A model generated the notes under the pieces. The model searched no databases and had not been told where the DNA came from. It saw only the letters and a program-made list of their open reading frames with translations. Below are positions 47,001 to 59,600 of a stretch of DNA of 64,000 nucleotides, in pieces; positions within the stretch are counted from its first letter, which is position 1; each line of letters opens with the position of its first letter. The position numbers and the translations under genes were made by a program. The stretch comes from Phyto melanocephala (Eukaryota > Arthropoda > Insecta > Diptera > Rhinophoridae): NCBI GenBank assembly GCA_941918925.1, contig OW799237.1:94275015-94339014 (forward strand), written 5' to 3'.

Positions 47001-47548
47001 TGGTTTCAAAGTATGGCAAAGACGATAAGTTATATCCCAAGAATTTGAGCATAAGGGCACGTGTTGATCATCGATTACATTATGAGAACGGTGTTCTATT
47101 TCAGGTTATAAAAGACATGGTTGTGAGTATTCACATTTATTTTTAAATGGGTTGTACAAAAGTCAATCTATTAAAATTATTTACATAAATTAAGATTATG
47201 CTATTTTCCATCTAGGCCCGCAATATTTACGGCGGCGAGGGTGATTTTAATCCCAAGACCATTGAAATGTGTCAAAATGCGTATAGTTTTCTCGAAGCTT
47301 TCCTCAAATCGGGTCAATATGTTGTGGGTAATGAGATGACAGTAGCTGATGTTTCGATTCATACGACACTCATTACATTGCACATGCTGTTGCCAGTTGA
47401 CGCTGAAAAATATCCTCATATAACGGATTGGATGGAACGCATGAAATCGTTGCCGGATTATGAAGAGGTTAACATAAAGGGTGCTGAGGCTTTGTGTGCT
47501 CGTATCAAAGGTGTTATGGCTGAAAATAGAGCTAAAATTTTAAAATAA
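44001..47548 (+). CDS. GstE13: Epsilon-class glutathione S-transferase
   Basis: Five exons: 44001-44095, 44176-44224, 46842-46903, 46981-47122 and 47216-47548. They encode 226 residues, the usual length for the class. The enzyme conjugates glutathione to electrophiles in the cytosol. The N-terminal thioredoxin-like domain has the catalytic-Ser motif LFSPPARTCM (Ser12) and the glutathione-site blocks LNPQHQIPVFVDTDGE and VDSHAIICF. The helical C-terminal domain includes ARNIYGGEGDFNPKTIEMCQ and the N-capping box segment VGNEMTVADVSIHTTL. The protein ends ...MAENRAKILK. The sequence matches my memory of Drosophila GstE13 closely (ARNIYGGEG, VADVSIHTTL). All splice sites are GT-AG, and phases agree throughout. 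The second intron (2.6 kb) has been enlarged by repeats. Confidence 0.93.
45596..45843. mobile_element. MITE with CATATCGT ends and TA target site
   Basis: A 248-bp element. The left end CATATCGTGGGGGTCATGTA and the reverse complement of the right end (CATATCGTCGGTCTCATGTA) continue through GAAAGGCYCTAACTC. TA lies on each side (45,594-45,595 and 45,844-45,845). Relatives are at 27,051 and 37,286. Confidence 0.82.
45914..46570. repeat. Dispersed 'CGGCCGTCCCGAAT' family copy
   Basis: It begins ACAAGTAAGAGTACTATATT then CGGCCGTCCCGAATCTTATA and TACCCTTCACAACGTGTAG, followed by about 250 bp of A-rich sequence (46,020-46,270) and the conserved internal segment GAGGTGGCCGAGGGTTTTTG. The right side is diverged. 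It has the same order as the 676-1361 copy. Confidence 0.75.
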
Positions 47549-47799
47549 TATGTACATACTTTTTTGTTCGTAGTGTTATTTAACTTGTTATTTTTTTATA
47601 TTAAAAAAAATATGAATTTAAGCAATTGTTACATACATTCGCATGTTAATTTCTAACTGTCAAATTATAGAAAAATCAAGTCAGGAATTTAGTTGAAAAT
47701 TGCCATAATCAGAAGTTACTATGACTCTTATCGGACGTACTTAAGATGTAAACAAACGGAACACTTCTCACGGCTTACCGAGTACACTTGAAATTTTGT

Positions 47800-48920
47800 T
47801 TTTATACCTTTCACCTGTAGTACCTAGGGTATACATATGTACATATGTATATGTACTTATAGCTTTGTCATTCCGTTTGTAATTTTTACAATATTCATTT
47901 CCGAACTCATAAAGTATATATTATTATTTATTTGTTTAATCTTATGAATAAAATTCTAATACTAAAGAATGCAGTAAAGACACTAGCTGTGGAGGCTATC
48001 GGCTTTTGAGTTTTAGACTCGAAGTCTAGATTGTTTCATGAACTTGTAAATGATGTTTACGTTGATGGCGGTTGTTTCTCGAAGAAGATAGGTAAGTGTG
48101 GGATGAGGCTGGTACATACTTCTTAGGTTGGATAATGATAGACATTCATCAAGAACGTGTTTGACAGTTAAGGCCATATTACATCTGTTAATTTTGCGTT
48201 GGTTGCTATTTTCGTTAAGTATTCATGTGAAAAAGATGTGTGATCAAGCCTTAGTTTGGAAAAAATTCTTATATATATATTTCATTAATATATTAATAGG
48301 GGATTCGATTTAGTAGTGTCAGACTGTCCGTGTGTTTGTTGAAATCAAATTTTTAGAAGCGTCAACATGTTGCAGACTTGTATGTATTTTTCTGATACCA
48401 AACTTTTGGAAATATTCTGGAATGAATCCCTATTAAAATACAGCGCAATCAAAGAATCGATCAAACAAATACAACTGCCTCTGTTTTTAAAAATTTTTTT
48501 AATAGCCTCCAGGGCTGTTTGTAAAAATTTTGAACAAGTCAGCCACTAATTGGCAAAGCTATAGTCAAAATTTATTTAAAAAATGTGTTTATATTTAAAT
48601 ATGATGAGTTTCTCAAGCTATCGAAAATTATTCCTGAGAAAAACTAACAAATCGTTTTGAAGCTAACTGAGATATAAGCACCAAAAGACAAACGAAATAC
48701 AAATTTTTTACCATTAAGACAACCAAGGGGATTAATAAGGGTATCAAATTAAAGGTCTTGACCAGGAGAATACAGATAACGATAAAAGCCAAGATTGCTT
48801 CTTAAATAAAATATGTCGTAAATAAAGTAAAAAGGGTGTATAAAATTAAATATGAAATTTATGCTACGCTACGATGTGGTCATTTAACCTATGTACAACC
48901 GAATGTACCACTTTTACTTG
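47800..48920. repeat. Dispersed-family copy with internal foreign sequence
   Basis: The left part has 'ATAGCTTTGTCATTCCGTTT' and 'CTCATAAAGTATATA' (47,855-47,920) and the right part 'TACGATGTGGTCATTTAACC' with 'GAATGTACCACTTTTACTTG' (48,865-48,920), both family words. About 47,935-48,240 looks unrelated and may be a further insertion. It follows the GstE13 stop codon by 250 bp. Confidence 0.5.
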
Positions 48921-49228
48921 TTTCTTTTTTCTTTCTAGAGATTTAAAGTTCACAAATAGTTTTCACATGCAAAGTATCGACTGTATCTAAAATCAGCAAT
49001 TTTTAATTGCACACACACAATGAGATATGTGAAATAAAACAAGTCGTAAGAGAGCAATTTTTAAAGGCTTTGGCGTAAAAAATGCCTGTGTTATAATGAC
49101 TTTCAGGTCGTTAATCTGAACTGACATTGAACTGCTTACTTAATACCACAAAGAAAAGTCTAGCTGAATCAAATCGTGAATCTTGGTGGCCTATTCACGT
49201 TAACACATCAACTCTTATTTTTGTAATA

Positions 49229-49907
49229 CAGTGCACTCGCGAAAACTTGAAACCCGGAAACATTAAAGACTCGAAAAAGTGAACACTTTTTATTTTGCAT
49301 TGTCAACTCTAACATGTGAAGAAAGTTCAAAAGCTCTAAAACGGAGAAACATTTTTAACTTCATTTGTTTTCGATTTAATAATAATTTTTTAAAATTTGG
49401 GTAATCCTAATATTTTCTTAAGTGTTACGCTGCAGGTTTCTTAGTTGTTTCTTGAAATTTGTACTGTAAAATAATTCAATGTTAAAATAAAATAAAAAAT
49501 TTGACGGATTACGAGTATTTTATAAAAATGTCAGAAAAAAATTTAAAAAAAAAATATTTAGAATTTGTATCTAATGGGGAGGACTCTGATAATAACATTC
49601 CTTTAAATAACTTGAGAGAAATTTGGCAAGAAGAAAAGTATTTACATATCGAATTTATTTAGTTGTTATGAATTCAACCGTGTTTGTTTTTAATTTTTTT
49701 TTAATTTAATCAAATAATACTCAATTTTATAAACATACCTATTTTATAAAAACCTATAAGTACGGGTTTTTTTAATGGTAAAGTGTCGTATTTGCCGCTA
49801 AATCGTGCAGGTTTGTTCTAAAAATTCCATGCTCCCAAACATGAACAAATTTGAAAACGAGAAGAACCTTGATACAAATTGGATCATATTGTCGCGAGTG
49901 CACTGTA
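49229..49907 (+). mobile_element. pogo-like non-autonomous transposon, TA flanked
   Basis: A 679-bp element with perfect 14-bp ends CAGTGCACTCGCGA and TCGCGAGTGCACTG, flanked by TA (49,227-49,228 and 49,908-49,909). CAGT tips with TA duplication are typical of the pogo/Tigger branch of Tc1/mariner. A short plus-strand frame from 49,528 (MSEKNLKKKYLEFVSNGEDS then DNNIPLNNLREIWQEEKYL) may be a leftover of the acidic C-terminal part of a transposase. No catalytic motif remains. Confidence 0.82.
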
Positions 49908-49914
49908 GTTTTAA

Positions 49915-50690
49915 TCGCTTGACATCGGTGACCTAACTTCATAGACTGTCGACATCTACATAAGGGACATCTTACCTTTATTAAATATTCATGTTTAAGC
50001 AGAAATTAAATGCAAAACAAGTTTAATTTTTTTTATTATAATTTTAAAATAATTTATTAAATAAGATTTCTAGTTATTTTCGAAGTATGGATTTTATGTT
50101 TTGTGTACTTGTGTATATGTAATTATTTTTCATTGTATAGTTTCGAATTATAATAAATTGAGTGTGACAAATTAAAATTTTATCAAACAAAGAAAAATCA
50201 ATTAAAAAAGCATTTAAAACTAACGTTCATACAAAGTATACAAGTACTATATAAATGTATTATTGTATGCATATGCGAATGTAGTATGTGTGTATATAAT
50301 ATACAAACATACATAAATATAAATCACATAATTAAGACTTTACTTTATATAGTTACAGTTTTTGATTTTTTTTTTTGGGGGTATATTTTTATGTATTTAT
50401 TTTTTTATATATAAATTTAATTTACAACTACATACATATTTAATAATTCTTTACATAGAAATGTATACATAAAAATATTTTCTCTGACTATAGGTCTAAC
50501 AAAATAATATACTTATATAAATTACAATACATAATGAGAAAAAACTTAATTTTGTTTAATTTTGGTTTTTAAATATTTATTTACATAATGATGATCAAAA
50601 TAAAAGAAAAGCAATTTGGAAACTAAATGATTTTCGTATAAGACTAATATTGTTAGTAATTCGGATTGAGAGTGATAGATATTACTCATT
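49915..50690. other. AT-rich region downstream of DENND1
   Basis: It presumably includes the DENND1 3' UTR on the minus strand. No repeat or gene is recognised. Confidence 0.4.
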
Positions 50691-50695
50691 GGATT

Positions 50696-53600
50696 TCAAT
50701 CAAATGTTGTCCAATTACTCATGCCTGTAGTGGCCATAGACGAGCTATTACTAGTCGATGTAACTGCTGTTGTGATAAGGGTAAATTGATCGAGACCATA
50801 TTTACGCAGCAATTCAAAATCTTCATCTGGCGGTGGCATAGGAGGTGGTACTGTCTTAGGTAATGGTGGAGGTTTCTCGGTAGGAGGTTTCAGAACAGTT
50901 GTCGGCAAATGCTGTGGTGTATAATAGGTATATAAGGGATTACTTATGCTGGAAGTGGTCATTAGCGCTGAGGGTTTTGTAGCATTTGTAGGCAAGGTTG
51001 TTGATTTTATTTGAGTTTTATGTGTACCACTATTGCAAGTCTTTTTAGAAACACCCACAATATGGGTGGGCAAAGGACGAGCATTCTGATTTAAAGGATC
51101 GAAATCCTCTAAATCAAAACTACTATTATGACTATCGTCCAGCGATATTAAATCTTTCATAGATTCCTCAGAAGCATGGGAGTTAGTAGCAGCTGGTGTT
51201 GTTGTTGCATTGGTGTTGGTGATTGAAGAAGCAGTACTTTTAATACCATTCATACCCACTGTCATATGTTGGGGCTGTAGAGAACGTAAGGACTGTTTTA
51301 GAGATAGAGAGAGAGATAGAGAGAAAGACAGAAAGAAAGACGAGTTGGACAAAAACAAAGCAAAAAAAAAACATATAATTCAATGTTAATTAACATTTTT
51401 TTTAAAGAAAATAACTATTTTTTTAGTAGTTTTATTATTTTTTAAAGATTATAAAATTGAAATCCTAAAATCAAGCAAACAAAAATAAAAACAAGACAAT
51501 AAATAAATAAATGAAAAAATGGACATGATGAAGAGGACAGTTACCAAGGCACTAGACAAATTCTACAAATATATCGGTATGTTTTATATGTTAATCGTTT
51601 TACATGTGCAATTATGACTATTGTTATGATGATGATAATACTATGATTTGTTAAGTTTTCGCTAAAGTTGGTTAGTTCGATACTAAATGGATATTTGATG
51701 AAAATTTTGGGTAAATTTTTATGTTCAGGTTCGAAAGTTTGTCGAGTTTTTGATATTCGACTTCACGCAGCAGTAATGTTAACAGATCAGACCATCATAT
51801 ATATTATAGACATATGAGTAGGTTTTATGCATAATATGTATGTTAGCAGTTATGAAAAAGGCCAAGTATTGTCTTTATTTTGAAAAGGCTTAACCGGAAT
51901 ACATAAGGTGTCATCACATTCAACAAATTTCCTTGCCGCTATTTAAAGTTTGTCTAAAGTGGAGAAAGAATAACAGAAATATTATATAGGAAAAAGGATA
52001 ACAAGTTTTTCCTAATACTTTCTCACTCTCTCTTATACTTAGATTTGCAACAAGTGAAATATATCAATGTGAACACACGTATAAATACATTTTTCGAAAT
52101 TATAAAACAAGTATGTATGTATTATTGGCAAAATTGTGAAAGAAATTTTTCAAAACATTTGTTTTAATTAAAAATACATGACGATGACCAAAGTTTGACA
52201 ACGCGTAACTAATAAGGCCCTTATTATGAGCGATGTTCGTTCTTCAACTGTGGTCGAGAAGAACTGATGCAAAGATTTTTTGTTTGAAATTATAATGGGT
52301 ATTTGACAAAGAGTTGCGCTATTCGGAAGCCCATTTATTTAAATTATTTATATAAAAGTAGTATATTTCAGCATTGACTAAAACTTAATACGATAAAAAA
52401 AAACTTTCTCATAATACGAATTTAGAATTTTTTTTTCAATAAATAATTCAATAGTGAAAATCGAATGACTCATAATATGGGCCTAGCAACTTTTTTTCGA
52501 CATAAAATAATTTTATTACTTGTAACAAAACAAGACTACGACAATTTTTTCATCGTTAAATTTGTGTATACCAAAACTATATTAAGTACGGTTGGGGGGT
52601 CTGGAATTATTAGTTAGGCGCCGTCAGTCTTTTAGACATTGATGTATATATTTATCAATTAAAAAAACATCATTGACAATACGAGGCCCCATTTTGTTCA
52701 CTCATCGGAAAACATTACTGTGATGGATAGGAGTTTTGTTTAAAAAGTATACCTCTTTATCTTTTTTTAGACGCGGAGCTGGCACAGGCGGTTCACAACC
52801 GGACGGCGATGATTGATAGAGTGAAAAACGTGAAGCGGCCGTTACGAAGGACGCACTCGAAGAAGATGAGTGTGATGTGTTTGAATTGTTCGATGATGAA
52901 GAAGTTGAACTGCGTAAAGAATCATTTTGTAATAATTGCGTCTCGGCATAATCCTGCCAGCAGTTACGTTCAAGACGTGTTATACCAGCTGTAACGGCTG
53001 CAGCAGTAACGGCCACAGCATTCGACAAAATATTCGCACCAACTCCTCCATTGCAGGGTGTGGGTGTAGGAGGAGTACTGGAGGCCGCTTGACGTCTTGG
53101 TGGCACGGGTGGTGATTGCATGTCGGGCGGTGTATCGTATGAGGAATCAGTTGTTTGTATAAATTGATTATCGGGAGTTGATGTAAATGAAAGTTGTGAC
53201 TGCTGCTGCAGTAATAGTTGTTGTTGATGTGTTAAATGATTGCTAGTAGTGGTGGCGGTGATGGTGGTAGTGTTTGTGGTGGTTGTAATGGTGACATTAT
53301 TAAGGGTTTGTGATTTTGATTTTGGAATGTAAATTGGTGCCGGTCTAGGTACAAATGGTGGTTTTCCTTCTACACGAGGATGTTGTGAACCATATGGGTG
53401 ATTATAATATGTTGGACCATTGACTTGTGGCGTTTGCTGACCCTGCGTTTGTTGTTGCTGTTGATATAGTTGTAATAAATGAGGTGCTGGTGGTGGTGGC
53501 CTTGCCGGAGGTGGTCCCCCTGTACGCGAGGCCGTTATGCGATAATTTGGCTCTAAACTGTGACATGGCTTAAGCTGTTTTGTTTTGTTTAGATTTATTA

Positions 53601-56600
53601 AATACATTTATTTTAAAAAAATATTGTATGAGGTTCATGTTTATGAAAGAGGACGACCGCACAAATTATTTTATGCAACATTAGACGTACAAAATAACCA
53701 TAGAAAAGAAAAGAATAATTCGAATAAAAAATAAAATAATATTTATAATAATAATAATAATAAAAAAAAAAACACAAGAATAAAACAAGTACATATGTGA
53801 AAACGTATCTTATGTAGAATGTCGTAAACAATTAAAGCGATAGTAATACCAGAAATTTTAAGACATAAAGTTTTATTGTATTAAACAGGCAAATCTTAAC
53901 GAATAAATAAACAAACAAAAAACATAAGATGACCAAACTTGTCTATGACAGATTTAAAGGCGGAGTTGTTTTAAAATTTAATTCAATATAAAAAAAAACT
54001 TAATTATTGATATTATTTACAGCTATTTAGTTAAAAATATTGCCTTTTAATTTGAGGCAAATAAGTTTTAAAACGCACTAAACTAATGTGTAAACATTTA
54101 TATGAAAATTATTCAATTCAAAAACTATTAATATACACTCAAAAAGGTAATTTTTTAAATGGTATCATTGCGAGCTGAGATATGGAACTTCTTGCAACGT
54201 TTGTTACGTATGTATAAAATATGTACCTTTGGCTACATTTACTTGGCTCGATGGGTCAACCGACAAAGATATCGGCGAAAAAAATTGTTTTGTTTTGGTC
54301 ACAGTTGCACCATATAATTTTCAGTTATGGTCATAACATAATGGTACAAACTGTGTGAATTCGGCATGGCCGAATAAAGCGCTCTTACTTGTTCTCCTCT
54401 ACTATTTTTAAAATTTGCAAATCAAATAAATGTAGTTGAGTCACCATAAATTTAATTTATTCAATTTCTTTTCAGTTTGGATGTCTATTAAAGCGGAGAT
54501 GCACTTTTTTTAATGCTAAGCAGCAGTATTATACTTTTTATTTATTATTATTTTTAAAATATTTAAATATTTAAAAAAAGCTTAAACTATTTGTTTTGGC
54601 TAATAGTTAATTAATTGCAGATAAAGTAATTTAATGATTGGTTTAAAAAGACTTAGACCCATTATTATAATTTGGCAATAGCTAAAGTTTGGACGTTAAA
54701 GGACAGATAACTTGTTTTTCGTTATTATAACTACACTTTAACCTTAAAGTGACCGATAAGATAAAGGCAAGCTCATCTTGCATTTAATTTTTAATGTAAG
54801 ATTTATGAGTTAAATAAAGTTGCCATTTCTTTTGCTTCCTGTAACAAAATACGGCAACAAAATTGCGATAAATAATTTTTACTCTTCTGCGGCGACATTT
54901 TAACTTTTATAGTTAAAGTTTTACTGCCGTATTCATAAAAAATGTTTTAGCTTTATTGAAGGTTTTTTTTGACAGATGTTGTAGAGAAATTTGTCAAATA
55001 AGCCTTTAATAAATGTAAAATATTTTTGTGAACACGGCAGTAATATTTAAAATTCTCGGGTTATGGTGTTTGTGATTAAACTCCTCTGAAATGGCTCGAC
55101 CGATTTTCATGAAATTTTGTTTGCATATCGGTTTGGTCTGAGAATCGGTCAACATATATTTTTCATACCCCTCAACGACACGCCTTTTTTTACGCCTCCT
55201 CAGTTAGGCCAGAGCGCTGGACTGATCTTCTTGAAATTTTCACATAATATAACTAAGACTTTGATATGATTATTAGGTAAAACCACGCTTTTTTTAACGC
55301 CCACTTCTTTTAATTATGTACTTACATCGATAGTTTTTAGTATTTTTCTTCAAATCGTACACAATTTATAGTCCAGCCAATGTAGAAATAAACGTTTACA
55401 AATCGGTCAACATCTATTTTTTTTAATCCTAAATATTTAGGTTGACTCATCCCAAGGGACAATTTATGCCTCACCTAAATAACGTAACGTAATAACGTAA
55501 TAACGTAGAACACATATGGTTACTATTTTTTTTAATTTAAAAAATATTTCCTTAAAATAATTTATATGGCAAAACAACGTTTGCCGGGTCAGCTAGTATT
55601 TTATACGCGATTTAAAAAGTGAAATTTCAAAAAATTATATTTTTTTGTAGTTAAAAAAAAACTAAAGGTACTTCGTTGCCACTACGTATTTTAACTTGTT
55701 AAAAGTAGATACTTTTATAATATAAAAAAATGGGGTTTATTTTTGAAGAAGTCTATAATAACGAAAAAAATTTAAATGTCACTTTGTTGCTCACGTTAGC
55801 CAAAGTTAGCTTTTACTAACATTATATTTAAGTTGTAATAAGGACCCTCAATGATCAGTATCTTATAACGAAACCTTTTATTTGCAGAAAATAAAACCTT
55901 GTGAAAAGTTTTAACTTTTTCTTTATAAGCTAAAACTTGCTATGAAAATTTTAAAACACATTTTGTTTAATATATATTTTAATCTAAGCTTAACTCCGCC
56001 GTGTTAAACAAACAAAAAAAAAAAAGCAACAAACACAATTTACAAACAATATTTAATTTCTAAATTCTAAAATTTCTACTTACACTTCTATCCACAATTG
56101 GTGTCTTAAATAGCGGATGATTTTGTAATTCCTGCGACAAATTCATTTCGGACGAGCATAACGAACTTGCCGGGCTGACCGTAGGAGATGAAGCCATATT
56201 ATTATTAAGATTATTAGAACCAGTTGAAGATTTCGCAAAACCATTCGACTGAATGTGCGTACTCGAGCTAGACATGGCCAAAGGAGTTGGAGCGCGCCGC
56301 AAATGCAACGAGGCACTCGTAATTTGTTCTTTGGAAGCATATTGAAAACCCACAGACGATGCGCCGGCAATACCATTAACACGTTTACCAAATATAGGAG
56401 AACTTGGAGCTGAATGACGTCCCAGATAGGACTTTATGGGGACACCATCAATGCGATCATGTTGCGAATTCGAAGTTAAATGAGAGCGAAAATGTGTGGT
56501 ACTATGCGTAGTGGTATGTGGTGGTGTTATGTCACGCAGTTTCGATTTGAGGTTCTTATAAGCATGTTTAGCACTTTGAGAACTTTCTTTTACCTGCAAG

Positions 56601-59600
56601 TTTTGGAATTAGAAAACAAAAATTTCAGTTTTTTAAGCGATAAATAAAATACAAACAATAATTTGTATTATCATATAACTAAAGCTGGTTATGTCTACAC
56701 TAAAATTAGTTGTTAACTACATACTTACAGACTAAAGTTAATAAATGCTTAAATCTAAAACATTAATTTTACTTTTTTATTTGTTTGACCACTCACCGAT
56801 TTTACAGCGGACTTAACAGCAGGATTAGTCTGCAAAATGTGATTTTTTTTTGGATTTTTGATTTTTAAATCAACATTTAATTTAGGATGATTTAGTTTTG
56901 TTTTTATTTGGTTTAAAGGAATGGACAAAGTAGTATGCAAGCAATAAAGGACAAACGTTTTAATGTTTTTTTTTTGTATTTTTTTAATTATTAAGTTGAC
57001 GTTGTTGTAGCCGTGTAGGTTTATTTTAATATGAAAAGAATACAAAAAAAGTACAAGAAAAATATATTTTTTTTTGATTTCAAATATTTTAATAAAACTA
57101 TAAAGCATATTTTAATGTTTTGTCTGATGCTTAGATGATAAAAATAAAAATTGTATTAAAAATAATTAAAAAAAAAGTATATTTAAAAAAATATCATTAA
57201 TATAGAGTAAAAAGTAAAAATATTAGATATGTTTAATGGAATTAATAGAGCGTAAAAACTACATTAAAAATAAATTTTACGGTGCATTTGCTAATAAAAT
57301 TATGGTACTGTGCTGCCAACCCAAAAGTTAGTAGAGTTATAAGTTATAGAACTAAGTTGATTTTTGTGAAATTAATACTTGGAATTTTACGAACATTTTG
57401 TTTAAAATTTAAATAGTACATTTAACGGTAGCTAGGTAGATAGGGTATTTATTTGCTGATCACAGTAGAGTTGTTTTTATTTGTAATAAAATTATATATA
57501 ATTTTTTTTTAAGTAAGAGAACATATTAATGTTTAAGTGGCATTAATAGTGTAGGTTTTCTTATTGAAAACTTTATTTAAACCATGTTTTCCCAAATAGT
57601 ACTGGAAAAAAATTAACGAAAGAATAAATTAAAGAAAATGAAATAAAAAAGAAACAAACAGTAAAACTATATTTAAAAAAAAATATGTGCAAACATTAAA
57701 ACTGAAAAGCATGAATTTAGATATTAATTATTGATTATATTTTTTGAATTTAAATGCCTTATGAATTTGACTCAGAAAATAACATATAAAAATCGTTATA
57801 ATATTCTAAAGTGTCATACAAGTGTCATGACCTGCGTAATAAAAGTGTTAAAGATTTTTAATTTTGTTAAACTAATTATACTCTTCCTTTAGGCTGAGCG
57901 ACAAAAGTAAATATAATTTTATCAATGTGTTTGTAAATTCTACAAAATATTATAATTCCTAACAGCCAAATCTAAACAAGAGCGACAAGCGTTTGACTGT
58001 CAAAACTTCTCATGTTTATACAATTTGTATGAAACAAATCGAAATGCCGCGGCGGCAACGCTTTGCAATTGAAAAATTCAATTTTGACAAGGCGTTACGC
58101 TGGGTCTCCACGTAGCAATTTTCATTGCTAAGCTTAAGCAAAAACGTCGGCAGAATAACGGCACTTTATTGCTAAGGTATGATTATTTTCACTGGGTGGA
58201 GAACACGACACAAATAATTTGTTTTTGTAATTTAATATTTTTGTTTTATTTTTTATGAGTTTTTTTGGAATACCTCACTTTTAATTATTATCGGGTAAAA
58301 TTATTTTAATTTTCCTTTTAAAACGATTTTGACAGCTAATTGCGGCAATAATTGCTCAAGCAATCAGCAGAGCAATGATTGCGCAATAAATTGCTACATA
58401 TGGCAATTTGCGGTCTACACCTTGCAATTTCTATGGACGCAATCAAATTTGACAATTGCGGTAATAAATATTGCTACGTGGAGACCCCGGGTTAGGTATG
58501 GAACATGATATAATCATTAGGTAGTCTCACTAAAACAGCTGATTTTTTTCTCTACCTTAAGGTTTAACTAAAATGTAAAATTTTGTTTATGCAAGTGTAT
58601 ACATATATTGTGTATATATTATACCACCAAAAAAACACACACACACATTTGCTTTTTGACATTTCAGTCGTCGTTTTTCAACAACAAAATTTTGTTGTGG
58701 CAGAACTGAGCCTACCAGATGATTGTACCATGGTATGGAAGTTGGCTGCAGTGCAACTGTTGTTTTTTATACCCTTCACACAGTGAAAAAGGGTATATAT
58801 AGGTTTGTCATTCCGTGTGAAATTTCGACAATTTTTATTTACGACCCCATAAAGTACATACATATTTTCTGAAAGCTTATAAATGGGGAGTCGATTAGGC
58901 TCTGTCAGTCTGTCCATGTGTATGTTGAAATGAACTTTTTGAAGCCCCCCGACATCGCCCAGAGAGGTATTAAATTATCAGAAATATTCGGGAGTAGATC
59001 GGTATTGAAAATCAGAAACATCGGTACATAAGCAACTGAGTTATGAGCAAAAACCCACGGCCACCTCGTTTTTTTTTTAACACAACAACAACATAAAACA
59101 AAAACACACATACATACAAACGTGGTATACTGGTAGAGAAAACGTGGCAACAAATCCCACCTGAGCCAAAAAAAAATTTTTATATTTTTTATTTTATATA
59201 TTATTTATATTTTTTTTTAATTTTTTTTTTATTTTTTTTTAAATTTTTTAAAATTTTTTTTAATATTTTTTTTTAGTTTTTATTTTATATTTATTATTTA
59301 TATTTTAATTTTTTTTTTTTATATTTTTTAACATACATACGTAAATTTATAATTTTACAATGGGATGTTTTTATATATGTATGTTGATGAATGAATGGTA
59401 ATATAAACTATTATTATTGCATAACTGCACGTTGTGAAGCGTATATAAAATTCTTCACGGCCGAATATAGCACTCTTACATGTTTTTTTACTTTTGTAAT
59501 TGTTAAAAAATAATGCCATTTTAGCTATTTTTAAGTTAATCTTGCGATTTCATTTCTATTAAGGGAGTTTTATTACTGTTCATTACACAACGTTGACGCT

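Noticed and set aside
47930..48550. Retrotransposon-like frames after GstE13 (VNDVYVDGGCFSKK and others)
   Set aside because: The similarity to RNase H or any other domain was too weak to name, so it is left as part of an uncertain repeat region.
53613..53831. 72-codon minus-strand frame rich in Phe/Tyr
   Set aside because: It derives from (TTA)n-rich intron sequence with low complexity; no coding support.
56755..57108. 117-codon minus-strand frame
   Set aside because: Only the 33-nt microexon within it looks coding; the rest is Lys/Asn/Ile-rich intron translation.
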